DNA of 56,750 bases, taken from positions 1-56,750 of the forward strand of contig JARLJI010000007.1 of assembly GCA_031291295.1 (NCBI GenBank), written 5' to 3'. How positions within the stretch are numbered: position 1 is the stretch's first letter; each line of letters starts with the position of its first letter. Made by a program: the position numbers and the translations under genes. Positions 35,867 through 43,192 of this stretch are shown here, piece by piece. The notes beneath the pieces were generated by a model. The model searched no databases. It had not been told where the DNA came from and worked only from the letters and a program-made list of their open reading frames with translations. This DNA comes from Rhodoferax sp. Its GTDB lineage: Bacteria; Pseudomonadota; Gammaproteobacteria; Burkholderiales; Burkholderiaceae_C.

Positions 35867-35995
35867 ATCTGATCGGAGGCGCAAGCCGTCTTTAGCAGAA
35901 TTTCGGAACTCGCTGATTCCGGCGCCCGCAATCTGGAACAAATCGGCGCGTGGGTAAAAATCTATTTCAAAGTATATCAACCCCGCCCGGGCCAC

Positions 35996-36550
35996 CTAGC
36001 CCAGCAGGGCGAACAACCCCAGCGCGGCAAAGACGGCGGCCGAGACCCCGTGCACGAGGCGGGTCGGTATTAGCCGCGTCATGCGTTCGCAGAGCCACAC
36101 TACAGGGGCGTCGGCCAGCAACATGCCGGCGGTGGTGCCCGCCACCACCCAGTACGGGTTGTACCGGGCCGCCAGCATGACGGTGGCAATCTGGGTCTTG
36201 TCGCCCATCTCGGCCAGAAAAAACGCGACGACGGTGGTGCCAAAAACACCCAGCCGCGGCGTTTTGTCGACCTCGTCGTCGTCCAGCTTGTCGGGAATCA
36301 GCATCCACGCCGCCATGGCGATAAAGGACAGGCCCAGCACCCAGCGCAGCACCTGAGGGCCGAGCTGCGTGGTGACCCAGGCGCCAACCGCGCCCGCCAG
36401 CGTATGGTTGATGAGGGTGGCGACGAAGATGCCCAGCACGATGGGCCAGGGCCTGCGAAATCGCAGCGCCAGGACCAGCGTCAGAAGCTGCGTTTTGTCC
36501 CCCATTTCGGCCAGCGCGACGATCCCTGCGGAGACAAAAAAAGCTTCCAT
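35996..36550 (-). CDS. TMEM165/GDT1 (UPF0016) family cation exporter, probable Mn2+ exporter
   Basis: The 184-residue inner-membrane protein has two copies of the family motif E-M-G-D-K-T (in IVALAEMGDKTQLL and FFLAEMGDKTQIAT) and six hydrophobic segments arranged as an internal duplication. Bacterial members export manganese; other members move calcium. No manganese riboswitch (yybP-ykoY type) is apparent upstream. It is divergent from amt. Confidence 0.85.
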   Translation of the reverse strand: MEAFFVSAGIVALAEMGDKTQLLTLVLALRFRRPWPIVLGIFVATLINHTLAGAVGAWVTTQLGPQVLRWVLGLSFIAMAAWMLIPDKLDDDEVDKTPRLGVFGTTVVAFFLAEMGDKTQIATVMLAARYNPYWVVAGTTAGMLLADAPVVWLCERMTRLIPTRLVHGVSAAVFAALGLFALLG

Positions 36551-36624
36551 CGACCGATGTTAACGGCGCGCACCGTCAAACCGGCCGGCACAGCAGCGAC
36601 CGGCCGCACGGTTATGGCGCAAAT

Positions 36625-36640
36625 TGGCCCGATTTTTGCT
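36625..36640 (+). promoter_or_regulatory. Sigma-54 promoter of amt
   Basis: TGGCCCGATTTTTGCT matches the sigma-54 consensus TGGCACG-N4-TTGCW at all but one position, with GG and GC correctly spaced. It lies 72 bases upstream of the amt ATG. Nitrogen control through RpoN and NtrC is expected for this gene. The nearby GCACGGTTATGGCGC (36606-36620) is a poor NtrC-like site. Confidence 0.75.
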
Positions 36641-36712
36641 TAATTTTGGTGCATTCACTGATATTTCATCAAGAACGCACCAATTTGCGGCATTTCATTC
36701 AAAAGAGGGTTT

Positions 36713-37915
36713 ATGGAAGCACTAAAACAGGGCTCGGACGTCTTGTTCATTCTGTTGGGCGGCATCATGGTGCTGGCCATGCATGCCGGCTTTGCATTCC
36801 TGGAGCTGGGGACCGTTCGCAAAAAGAACCAGGTCAATGCTCTGGTGAAGATTTTGACGGACTTTTCGGTCTCCACCGTCGCCTACTTTCTGGTGGGCTA
36901 TGGCGTGGCCTATGGCACGCACTTTTTTGTGGGTGCGGAGGAACTGGCTGCAAAGGACGGTTTCGAGCTGGTGCGGTTTTTCTTTCTGCTCACGTTCGCG
37001 GCCGCCATTCCGGCCATCATCTCGGGCGGCATTGCAGAGCGCGCACGTTTTTACCCTCAACTGCTGGCAACTGCCGTTATCGTCGGTTTTGTCTACCCGT
37101 TTTTTGAAGGTATTGCCTGGCACCAGAATTTTGGCGTGCAGGCCTGGATCCAATCCGTTACCGGCCAGCCGTTTCACGACTTTGCCGGTTCCGTCGTGGT
37201 TCATGCGGTGGGCGGCTGGCTCGCGTTGCCGGCCGTGATCCTGCTGGGCGCGCGCAGCAACCGCTATCGCAAAGATGGAGCGATCAGTGCGCATCCGCCG
37301 TCAAATATCCCGTTTCTGGCGCTGGGTGCCTGGATCTTGACGGTCGGCTGGTTTGGCTTCAACGTCATGAGCGCGCAGACGATCGACAAGATATCGGGGT
37401 TGGTTGCCGTCAACTCGCTGATGGCCATGGTCGGCGGCACGCTGGCGGCGCTGGTAGTGGGCAAGAACGACCCCGGCTTTGTCCATAACGGTCCGCTCGC
37501 CGGCCTCGTGGCCGTGTGCGCCGGCTCGGACCTGATGCATCCGCTGGGTGCGCTGGTGGTCGGCGCCATCGCCGGCGCGATCTTCGTGACCCTGTTCACG
37601 CTGACACAGAACAAATGGAAGATCGACGATGTACTGGGCGTCTGGCCGCTGCATGGCCTGTGCGGCACCTGGGGTGGGCTGGCCGCGGGCATCTTCGGCA
37701 GCAAGGCACTGGGCGGGCGGGGCGGCGTGAGTCTGGTGGCGCAGCTGATCGGCACCACCATGGGTATCGCCTGGGCCGTGCTGGGTGGCCTGCTGGTCTA
37801 CAGCGCCATCAAGGCCACGATGGGTCTGCGCCTGAGTCAGGAAGAGGAGTTTGAAGGAGCCGACCTGTCGATCCACCGCATTGGCGCCACCGCTGACCGT
37901 GAGGCCAGCTGGTAG
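36713..37915 (+). CDS. amt: Ammonium transporter (Amt family)
   Basis: The 400-residue inner-membrane channel protein conducts ammonium. It has the conserved pore histidines (His164 in VVVHAVGGW and His314 in WPLHGLCGTWGG), the DFAGSVVVH motif and about eleven membrane helices. The N-terminus has no cleaved signal. No PII gene (glnK) is adjacent, unlike the common glnK-amtB pair. A sigma-54 promoter precedes it. The cytoplasmic tail (RLSQEEEFEGADLSIH) has the usual PII-contact character. Confidence 0.93.
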   Translation: MEALKQGSDVLFILLGGIMVLAMHAGFAFLELGTVRKKNQVNALVKILTDFSVSTVAYFLVGYGVAYGTHFFVGAEELAAKDGFELVRFFFLLTFAAAIPAIISGGIAERARFYPQLLATAVIVGFVYPFFEGIAWHQNFGVQAWIQSVTGQPFHDFAGSVVVHAVGGWLALPAVILLGARSNRYRKDGAISAHPPSNIPFLALGAWILTVGWFGFNVMSAQTIDKISGLVAVNSLMAMVGGTLAALVVGKNDPGFVHNGPLAGLVAVCAGSDLMHPLGALVVGAIAGAIFVTLFTLTQNKWKIDDVLGVWPLHGLCGTWGGLAAGIFGSKALGGRGGVSLVAQLIGTTMGIAWAVLGGLLVYSAIKATMGLRLSQEEEFEGADLSIHRIGATADREASW

Positions 37916-37981
37916 GACCGCCTCTCAGGGGTTGGGCACCGCCAAGCTGTACCATGCGCGGTATTTCGCCCCTTGCCATCC

Positions 37982-38560
37982 ATGTCCATCGAAAACCAGC
38001 TCGCCGAACACCGCAGCTACCTGCTGCGGTTTGCGCGCCTGCAGCTGCGCAATGAGGCCTGGGCCGAAGACGCTGTGTCCGAAACCCTGCTGGCCGCGCT
38101 ATCCAGGCCGCAGTCGTTCGCCAACAAGTCGCAGCTCAAGACCTGGCTCGTCGGCATCCTCAAGCACAAGGTGGTGGACACGCTGCGGCAACGCGCGCGC
38201 GAGGTCAGCTATGGCGGCGAAGATGACGCAGCCGATGGCAGCGAGGAACTGGACGCGCTGGTGTTCAAAAACGGGGATCACTTTGCGGCGCAGCCGGCCG
38301 ACTGGGGCGATCCGGAGCAGGACCTGAGCTCGCGCCAGTTCTTTCAGGTGCTGGAGGCCTGTACCGAGAAACTGCCCGCCGCCATGGGCCGGGTGTTCCT
38401 GATGCGCGAATGGCTCGAATTGCCATGTGAAGAAATTTGTAAGGAATTGAAGCTGACCCCGACCAATCTTTATGTGCAATTGCACCGCGCCCGCCTGCGC
38501 TTGCGCGAATGCCTGGAGCTCAACTGGTTTGGCCACGCCCCGATAACGCCTGCATCATGA
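37982..38560 (+). CDS. ECF-type sigma factor
   Basis: The 192-residue protein has sigma region 2 (YLLRFARLQLRNEAWAEDAVSETL, then KSQLKTWLVGILKHKVVD) and region 4 (LPAAMGRVFLMREWLELPCEEICKELKLTPTNLYVQLHRAR), with no region 3. The linker carries an acidic stretch (GGEDDAADGSEELD). Its stop overlaps the start of the anti-sigma gene by ATGA, so the two proteins are made together. The target promoters are unknown. Confidence 0.9.
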   Translation: MSIENQLAEHRSYLLRFARLQLRNEAWAEDAVSETLLAALSRPQSFANKSQLKTWLVGILKHKVVDTLRQRAREVSYGGEDDAADGSEELDALVFKNGDHFAAQPADWGDPEQDLSSRQFFQVLEACTEKLPAAMGRVFLMREWLELPCEEICKELKLTPTNLYVQLHRARLRLRECLELNWFGHAPITPAS

Positions 38561-38748
38561 TCCTGCGACGCACCTGCAAGCAAGTTGCTGCACTTTTAAT
38601 AGCGCGAGAAGACCGTGCGCTGCCGGTTACGGAGCGTATCGCCCTGAGACTTCATCTGGTCGCCTGCGCCGCCTGTCCGATCTTCGAGCGGCAGGTGCTG
38701 ACCCTGCGCAACGCGCTGCGCCAGTGGCGCAATTACACTGAAGATTGA
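38557..38748 (+). CDS. Minimal zinc-binding anti-sigma factor (ZAS / zf-HC2 type)
   Basis: The 63-residue soluble protein has Cys7, His33, Cys37 and Cys40, that is C-x25-H-x3-C-x2-C, the same spacing as the zinc site of the redox-sensing anti-sigma factor RsrA. There is no membrane segment and no extra domain. It is encoded directly after the ECF sigma factor with a 4-base overlap. By analogy it would bind the sigma factor and release it on thiol oxidation; the redox role is inferred. Confidence 0.85.
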   Translation: MILRRTCKQVAALLIAREDRALPVTERIALRLHLVACAACPIFERQVLTLRNALRQWRNYTED

Positions 38749-38847
38749 GCCGGCAAAAGCAGGTGGCCCCCTTACTACGCAACAAAAAAATTTTCTGCGC
38801 CGCCCGGAAATACCGCATAATGCTCGGGTGTTTCTCCTAACCGGGGG

Positions 38848-38955
38848 CACAGGTTTGCGGTGATTGGTCAGTTTCGCGTCTTTGAAGTCGTTATTGGTTT
38901 GTTGATTGCGTTTATCGGACTCCATCGCTTTTTAGTTATTTTCAGGAGTCCTTTC
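38848..38955 (+). promoter_or_regulatory. Conserved leader of RRM gene 1 (cis-regulatory RNA candidate)
   Basis: The leader begins with CACAGGTTTGCGGTGAT and has TTCGCGTCTTTGAAG and CTCCATCGCTTT before the AGGAG of the gene. The same blocks in the same order occur in the leader at 39516-39616. A CATAAT -10-like element lies about 30 bases upstream (38815-38820). Confidence 0.55.
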
Positions 38956-39351
38956 ATGGGCAACAAACTTTACGTGGGCAACCTGCCCTATACCTTCCGC
39001 GACGAAGACATGCAACAGGCATTCAGCCAGTTCGGTTCCGTGTCCAGCGCCAAAGTCATGATGGAACGCGACACCGGTCGCTCCAAGGGTTTCGGCTTTG
39101 TCGAAATGGGCAGCGATGCCGAGGCACAAGCTGCCATCAAGGGCATGAACGGCCAGTCTTTCGGCGGCCGTGACCTCGTGGTCAACGAAGCCCGTCCGAT
39201 GGAACCGCGTCCCCCGCGTAGCGGTGGCGGCGGCTTCGGCGGCGGCGGTGGCGGCTACGGTGGTGGCGGCAGTGGCGGTGGTTACGGCGGCGGTGGCGGT
39301 GGCCGCAGTGGCGGCGGCGGTGGTTACGGCGGTGGCCGTAGCAGCTACTAA
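38956..39351 (+). CDS. RRM-domain glycine-rich RNA-binding protein (1)
   Basis: The 131-residue protein has one RRM: RNP2 is KLYVGNLPY and RNP1 is SKGFGFVEM. It is followed by a glycine-rich tail with repeated GGGGYGG and an RSGGGG unit. Such proteins bind single-stranded RNA and act as cold-shock or stress chaperones. A close paralogue is encoded 265 bases downstream; the RRMs are nearly identical (DTGRSKGFGFVEMGSDAEAQ is shared), which shows a recent tandem duplication. Confidence 0.93.
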   Translation: MGNKLYVGNLPYTFRDEDMQQAFSQFGSVSSAKVMMERDTGRSKGFGFVEMGSDAEAQAAIKGMNGQSFGGRDLVVNEARPMEPRPPRSGGGGFGGGGGGYGGGGSGGGYGGGGGGRSGGGGGYGGGRSSY

Positions 39352-39393
39352 GCTACCCAGTATCCAGCGGGCTTTTTTGCCCGCCAGAAACAC

Positions 39394-39420
39394 AAAAAAG
39401 GGCCCTTGCGGCCCTTTTTT
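39394..39420 (+). terminator. Rho-independent terminator after RRM gene 1
   Basis: AAAAAAGGGCC and GGCCCTTTTTT form a strong hairpin with a U tract. A second hairpin without a U tract (GCGGGC / GCCCGC, 39368-39383) precedes it. Each RRM gene is therefore a separate transcript. Confidence 0.85.
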
Positions 39421-39459
39421 ATTGCCTGCGCCACGGGCCTCTGCGCACCCAACAAACCC

Positions 39460-39490
39460 TTGACGGCTTTCGCCATATCGCGCTCATAAT
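39460..39490 (+). promoter_or_regulatory. Predicted promoter of RRM gene 2
   Basis: TTGACG (39460-39465) and CATAAT (39485-39490) are separated by 19 bases, slightly long for a housekeeping promoter. The CATAAT element is also present at the matching position before the first RRM leader, which supports its use. Confidence 0.4.
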
Positions 39491-39515
39491 GCGCGCGTGT
39501 GGGATTGGATAACCA

Positions 39516-39616
39516 CACAGGTTTGCGGTGATCAGTCGGGTTCGCATCTTTGAAGGTTGTTGGCTGCGTGTTCGGGGCTCCATCGCTTTATCAATGTGTT
39601 TTTGAGGAGTCCCTTT
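39516..39616 (+). promoter_or_regulatory. Conserved leader of RRM gene 2 (cis-regulatory RNA candidate)
   Basis: CACAGGTTTGCGGTGAT (39516-39532), TTCGCATCTTTGAAG (39541-39555) and CTCCATCGCTTTA (39578-39590) match the leader of gene 1, while the bases between have diverged. The distance from block 1 to the ATG is 101 bases here and 108 in gene 1. Confidence 0.55.
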
Positions 39617-40111
39617 ATGGGCAATAAACTGTACGTCGGCAACCTGCCTTATTCGGTGAGCGACAGCGATCTGCAACAGACTTTCAGCCGATTTGGCGCC
39701 GTCACCAGCGCCAAAGTCATGATGGACCGCGACACGGGCCGCTCCAAAGGCTTCGGCTTTGTGGAAATGGGCAGCGATGCCGAGGCACAGGCCGCGATCA
39801 CGGGCATGAATGGCCAGCCACTGGGCGGGCGCAACTGCGTGGTCAATGAAGCGCGGCCGATGGAGCCACGCCCACCGCGCAGCGGCGGGGGCGGCTATGG
39901 TGGAGGCGGCGGTGGTGGTTACGGCGGCGGCGGTGGCCGCAGTGGCCGCAGTGGTGGCGGTGGTTATGGCGGCGCCGGTGGTGGCCGCAGCGGCGGGGGC
40001 GGGGGCGACGGCGGTTTCCGCAGCCCCTACGGCGCCGGCCCGCGTGGCGGCGGCCGCAATGGTGGTGGCGGAGGTGGCGGCTATGGTGGAGGCAGCAGCA
40101 GCGGTTACTGA
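39617..40111 (+). CDS. RRM-domain glycine-rich RNA-binding protein (2)
   Basis: The 164-residue paralogue of gene 1 has RNP2 KLYVGNLPY and RNP1 SKGFGFVEM, then a longer glycine-rich tail of GGGGYGG, RSGRSGGGG and GGGRNGGG units ending GSSSGY. The longer tail and its arginines (RGG-like) could change RNA affinity or condensate behaviour; this is inferred. GAGGAG precedes the ATG. Confidence 0.93.
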   Translation: MGNKLYVGNLPYSVSDSDLQQTFSRFGAVTSAKVMMDRDTGRSKGFGFVEMGSDAEAQAAITGMNGQPLGGRNCVVNEARPMEPRPPRSGGGGYGGGGGGGYGGGGGRSGRSGGGGYGGAGGGRSGGGGGDGGFRSPYGAGPRGGGRNGGGGGGGYGGGSSSGY

Positions 40112-40133
40112 ATGCCCCGGGCATCATGAAAAA

Positions 40134-40154
40134 GGCTCCAACAGGAGCTTTTTT
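40134..40154 (+). terminator. Rho-independent terminator after RRM gene 2
   Basis: GGCTCC pairs with GGAGCT across an AACA loop, followed by TTTTTT. It lies just after the stop of the second RRM gene. Confidence 0.8.
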
Positions 40155-40204
40155 GCTCTCCAGCCCCCATGGGGCGGTATTTATATGCTATTAAATCAAG
40201 AGTA

Positions 40205-40981
40205 TCAAGGTTCGCTTTCGCGCCGCTTGCGCGGCCGCCCGGCCAGCGCCCTGTCGAACAGCGCATTCGGCAGCAGGCGCAGCAGTTTGGCCACCACGCC
40301 CATCTGCCATGGAATCACCCGGTAGCTGACACCGGCCTCGATGGCCCTGAACGCCTGCTCGGCAAAGTCCTGCGGCTGCATCAGGAACGGCATGGCATAG
40401 CGATTTTTCTGCGTCAGCGGTGTGTCGATGTACCCCGGGCAAAGCGTGACGACCTTCACGCCGCTGGCGCGCAACTCGCCGCGCAGGCTCTCGCAGTAGG
40501 CGATGACGGCCGCCTTGCTGGCGCAGTACGCGCCGTGCCCGGGCAGGCCGCGGATGCCGGCCACGCTGCCGATGCCGACCAGGGCACCGCTGCCGCGCTG
40601 CACCATGGCGTCGATAAAGGGCTGAAACGTGGCGGCCATGCCGATATTGTTGGTGGCAAAGGTGCGCGCCATCACGTCGATGTCGCCGCGCACGGCCGTG
40701 TCGATACCGACGCTGATGCCGGCATTGGCGATCACCACATCGGGAACCCCCTGGGCCGCGATGCAGGCGCGGCCAGCGCTCACGATGCTGTCCGGCAGCG
40801 ACACATCGGCACTGTAAATTTGATAGCTGTCTGCGCTGGTCCCGCGCCGGCTAACCCATGATTCGATCTCTGCCGTGCGGCGCGCCACCAGCGCCAGCCG
40901 ATAACCCGCCCGGGCAAAGCGCCCCGCCAGCGCCTGGCCAATGCCGCTGGAGGCGCCGGTGATGAAGACGAGCCGGGCCAT
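40205..40981 (-). CDS. Short-chain dehydrogenase/reductase
   Basis: The 258-residue classical SDR has the dinucleotide motif TGASSGIGQAL, the NAG motif (VIANAGIS), the catalytic Ser in GIGSVAG and Tyr-x3-Lys in YCASKAAVI. The substrate is unknown. It starts 3 bases after the lptC stop on the same strand, so it probably ends the kdsD-kdsC-lptC operon, in the place where lptA is usually found. Confidence 0.88.
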   Translation of the reverse strand: MARLVFITGASSGIGQALAGRFARAGYRLALVARRTAEIESWVSRRGTSADSYQIYSADVSLPDSIVSAGRACIAAQGVPDVVIANAGISVGIDTAVRGDIDVMARTFATNNIGMAATFQPFIDAMVQRGSGALVGIGSVAGIRGLPGHGAYCASKAAVIAYCESLRGELRASGVKVVTLCPGYIDTPLTQKNRYAMPFLMQPQDFAEQAFRAIEAGVSYRVIPWQMGVVAKLLRLLPNALFDRALAGRPRKRRESEP

Positions 40982-40984
40982 GCC

Positions 40985-41626
40985 TTATTTCGCTGCCGGG
41001 GGCGTGGCCGCATTCGGCACCAGCAGCCCCTTGACACGCCCCTTGAGGTCGAGCACGCCTTCGTAATTGTCGTAGTCCATCGAGTCCCCTGTGAACTGAT
41101 CATTGCCCCGCGTCAGAGTGACGGGTTGGTTGGAGGAGACGCGCTCGCTATCGGTGTAGGCGTTCAGGAATTCGCCGCGGAACTCCAGGCGCGGCAGGAC
41201 GTGGCCACTAGCATCGGTGGTGGGCTCGCGCACCACGATGGCATTGCCAAACAGCTGCACCTGCGAGGCGTCGCTGTTGCTCAGCGCGCGATTGCCGGTG
41301 GCCACGGTGATGCGCCCCTGCGGGTTGATCGAGCGAATCCGCGCGTTGCTGATTTCCAGCGTGTCAGTGTCGGGATAGTGACGCCCCTCGGTGCCGAACA
41401 CCTCGTTCTTGAGATGGCCCGCACCATCAAAGGTCTTGACCGCAAACTTGCGCATGAAATAGTCGGGCTCGTGGCGCACCGGCGCCGCAGGCTCGGGCGC
41501 GCCGAAAATGGGCGTGTTGCGCACCAGCCAGTAGGTGCCCAGCGCCAGCACCGTCATCAAGATGATGGGCAGATAGACGGCCGCGCGCTCCCACAGATCG
41601 CGCACAACGGCGAGCGGCCTGTTCAC
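40985..41626 (-). CDS. lptC: LPS export protein LptC
   Basis: LptC is the bitopic inner-membrane part of the lipopolysaccharide transport bridge. The 213-residue protein has one N-terminal membrane segment (LPIILMTVLALGTYWLV) and a periplasmic beta-jellyroll with the family patterns PDYFMRKFAVKTFD and SNARIRSINPQGR. It overlaps the kdsC stop by 4 bases. LptA and LptB are not encoded nearby in this window. Confidence 0.88.
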   Translation of the reverse strand: MNRPLAVVRDLWERAAVYLPIILMTVLALGTYWLVRNTPIFGAPEPAAPVRHEPDYFMRKFAVKTFDGAGHLKNEVFGTEGRHYPDTDTLEISNARIRSINPQGRITVATGNRALSNSDASQVQLFGNAIVVREPTTDASGHVLPRLEFRGEFLNAYTDSERVSSNQPVTLTRGNDQFTGDSMDYDNYEGVLDLKGRVKGLLVPNAATPPAAK

Positions 41627-42174
41627 GCGCGCGGCTCCTGCCCCGCCAGCAGCGCCGCATACTGGCCGCTGGCGACCAGCAGCAAGTCACAAAATTCGCG
41701 CGCCGCGCCTTCGCCGCCACGGGCCTGCGTGACGTGCTGCGCGGCGGCCCGCACCTCGATGTGGGCGTTCGCCGGAGCGCAGGCGAAGGCGCAGCAGCGC
41801 ATCACCGCCAGATCCGGCCAGTCGTCGCCGATGGCGGCGGCCTGCTGCCAGTCCAGTCCGAGCGCACGCAGCGTCACCTCGGCGGCCGGGCGCTTGTCTT
41901 CGGTACCGTAATGCACCTCGGTGACGCCCAGCGCCTGCAGCCGCGCACGCAGCGGCTTCGAATCGCGGCCGGTGATCACCACGGGCGTGATGCCGGCCCG
42001 CTGCAGCAGCTTGAGGCCGTGTCCGTCCAGCGTGTTGAAGCGCTTGAGGGTCTCGCCCCGATCGGAAAAATACAGCCCGCCGTCGGTCAGCACGCCATCC
42101 ACGTCGAAAAAGGCGACGCGGATGCCCTGCGCCTGCAGCAGCAGTTCGGGCGCGAAGGACAGCGCGGGGGTCAT
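41623..42174 (-). CDS. kdsC: 3-deoxy-D-manno-octulosonate 8-phosphate phosphatase
   Basis: KdsC removes phosphate from Kdo-8-phosphate in lipopolysaccharide core synthesis. The 183-residue HAD-family enzyme has the catalytic FFDVDGVLTDG (Asp nucleophile and general acid), TGRDSKPLRARL and GDDWPDLAVM (metal Asp). The ATG at 42174 overlaps the kdsD stop (ATGA); the frame extends to 42219 but that would run into kdsD. Confidence 0.93.
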   Translation of the reverse strand: MTPALSFAPELLLQAQGIRVAFFDVDGVLTDGGLYFSDRGETLKRFNTLDGHGLKLLQRAGITPVVITGRDSKPLRARLQALGVTEVHYGTEDKRPAAEVTLRALGLDWQQAAAIGDDWPDLAVMRCCAFACAPANAHIEVRAAAQHVTQARGGEGAAREFCDLLLVASGQYAALLAGQEPRA

Positions 42175-43148
42175 ATCACTTTCGCACGCATCAAATCGTT
42201 GCTGTTGAGCGCGCCGCACAGCCGGCCCTGCGCATCCACCACCAGCACGCTGGTGATGCGGTGCTGCTCCATCAGCTCGACCGCATCCACCGCCAGCGCA
42301 TCGCCGCGGATAGTGCGCGGCGCGGTGTGCATGACGTCGCGCACGGTCGCGGTGCGCAGATCGGCACCTTTTTCGATCAGGCGGCGCAGGTCGCCGTCGG
42401 TGAAGATGCCCAGCACGCGATCCTCGCCGTCCACCACGGCCGAGGCGCCCAGGCCCTTGGCGCTCATCTCCCGCATCAGGTCGCTAAAAGTTGTGTGCAG
42501 GCCCACGCGCGGCACCGCGTCGCCCGTGCGCATCACGTCGCTCACGTGGGTCAGCAGCTTGCGCCCCAAGGCACCGCCGGGGTGCGAACGCGCAAAGTCT
42601 TCGGCCCGGAAGCCGCGCGCGTCGAGCAGCGCCACCGCGAGCGCATCGCCGAGCGCCAGCTGCGCCGTGGTGCTGGCCGTGGGCGCCAGATTCAAAGGGC
42701 AGGCTTCCTTTTCGACGCTGCAGTCCAGCGTCTCGTCGGCGTGCTGCGCCAGTGTCGATTCCAGGCCGCCGGTAATGGCCACCAGCGGCACGCCGAGCCG
42801 CTTGAGCACCGGCAGGATCGAGATCAACTCTTCACTCTCGCCGCTGTAGGAGATCGCCAGCACCAGATCGAGGGCCTTGATCATGCCCAGGTCGCCGTGG
42901 CTGGCCTCGGCCGGGTGCACAAACATGGCGGCGGTGCCGGTGGAGGCCAGCGTGGCGGCGATCTTGCGCCCGATGTGGCCGCTCTTGCCCATGCCCATGA
43001 CGACCACGCGGCCGCGCACCTCGAGCATCCTGTGCACGACGCGCGCGAACGAGCCATCCATGCGGGCCTTGAGGCCGAGCACGGCGGCGGCCTCGATGTC
43101 GAACGTCTCGCGGGCCAGCCGCAGCACCTGGTCGGTATCAAATGTCAT
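42171..43148 (-). CDS. kdsD: Arabinose-5-phosphate isomerase
   Basis: KdsD converts ribulose 5-phosphate to arabinose 5-phosphate, the precursor of Kdo. The 325-residue protein has a SIS sugar-isomerase domain (VVVMGMGKSGHIGRKIAATLASTGT, ISYSGESEELI) and two C-terminal CBS domains (DVMRTGDAVPRV and DVMHTAPRTI). It is the first gene of the operon and diverges from the antiporter gene with 44 bases between. Confidence 0.94.
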   Translation of the reverse strand: MTFDTDQVLRLARETFDIEAAAVLGLKARMDGSFARVVHRMLEVRGRVVVMGMGKSGHIGRKIAATLASTGTAAMFVHPAEASHGDLGMIKALDLVLAISYSGESEELISILPVLKRLGVPLVAITGGLESTLAQHADETLDCSVEKEACPLNLAPTASTTAQLALGDALAVALLDARGFRAEDFARSHPGGALGRKLLTHVSDVMRTGDAVPRVGLHTTFSDLMREMSAKGLGASAVVDGEDRVLGIFTDGDLRRLIEKGADLRTATVRDVMHTAPRTIRGDALAVDAVELMEQHRITSVLVVDAQGRLCGALNSNDLMRAKVI

Positions 43149-43192
43149 AGCCCTCCATTATCCGCGGGCATCGTGCTTGCTAGTATCGGAAC

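Noticed and set aside
35867..35960. SAM-II or SAM-I riboswitch in the metX leader
   Set aside because: The conserved core sequences are not visible. Only the terminator-like hairpin is claimed.
36606..36620. NtrC enhancer for amt
   Set aside because: GCAC-N7-GCGC has the right spacing but one poor half-site, and it is too close to the -24 element for a typical enhancer.
36551..36624. Manganese riboswitch (yybP-ykoY) upstream of the TMEM165-family gene
   Set aside because: The region is short and I could not find the conserved core of that riboswitch; the palindromic CGGCCGG bits do not match it.
39185..39351. Tandem repeat or CRISPR-like array in the RRM genes
   Set aside because: The repetitive GGC/GGT DNA encodes the glycine-rich protein tails; there are no spacers.
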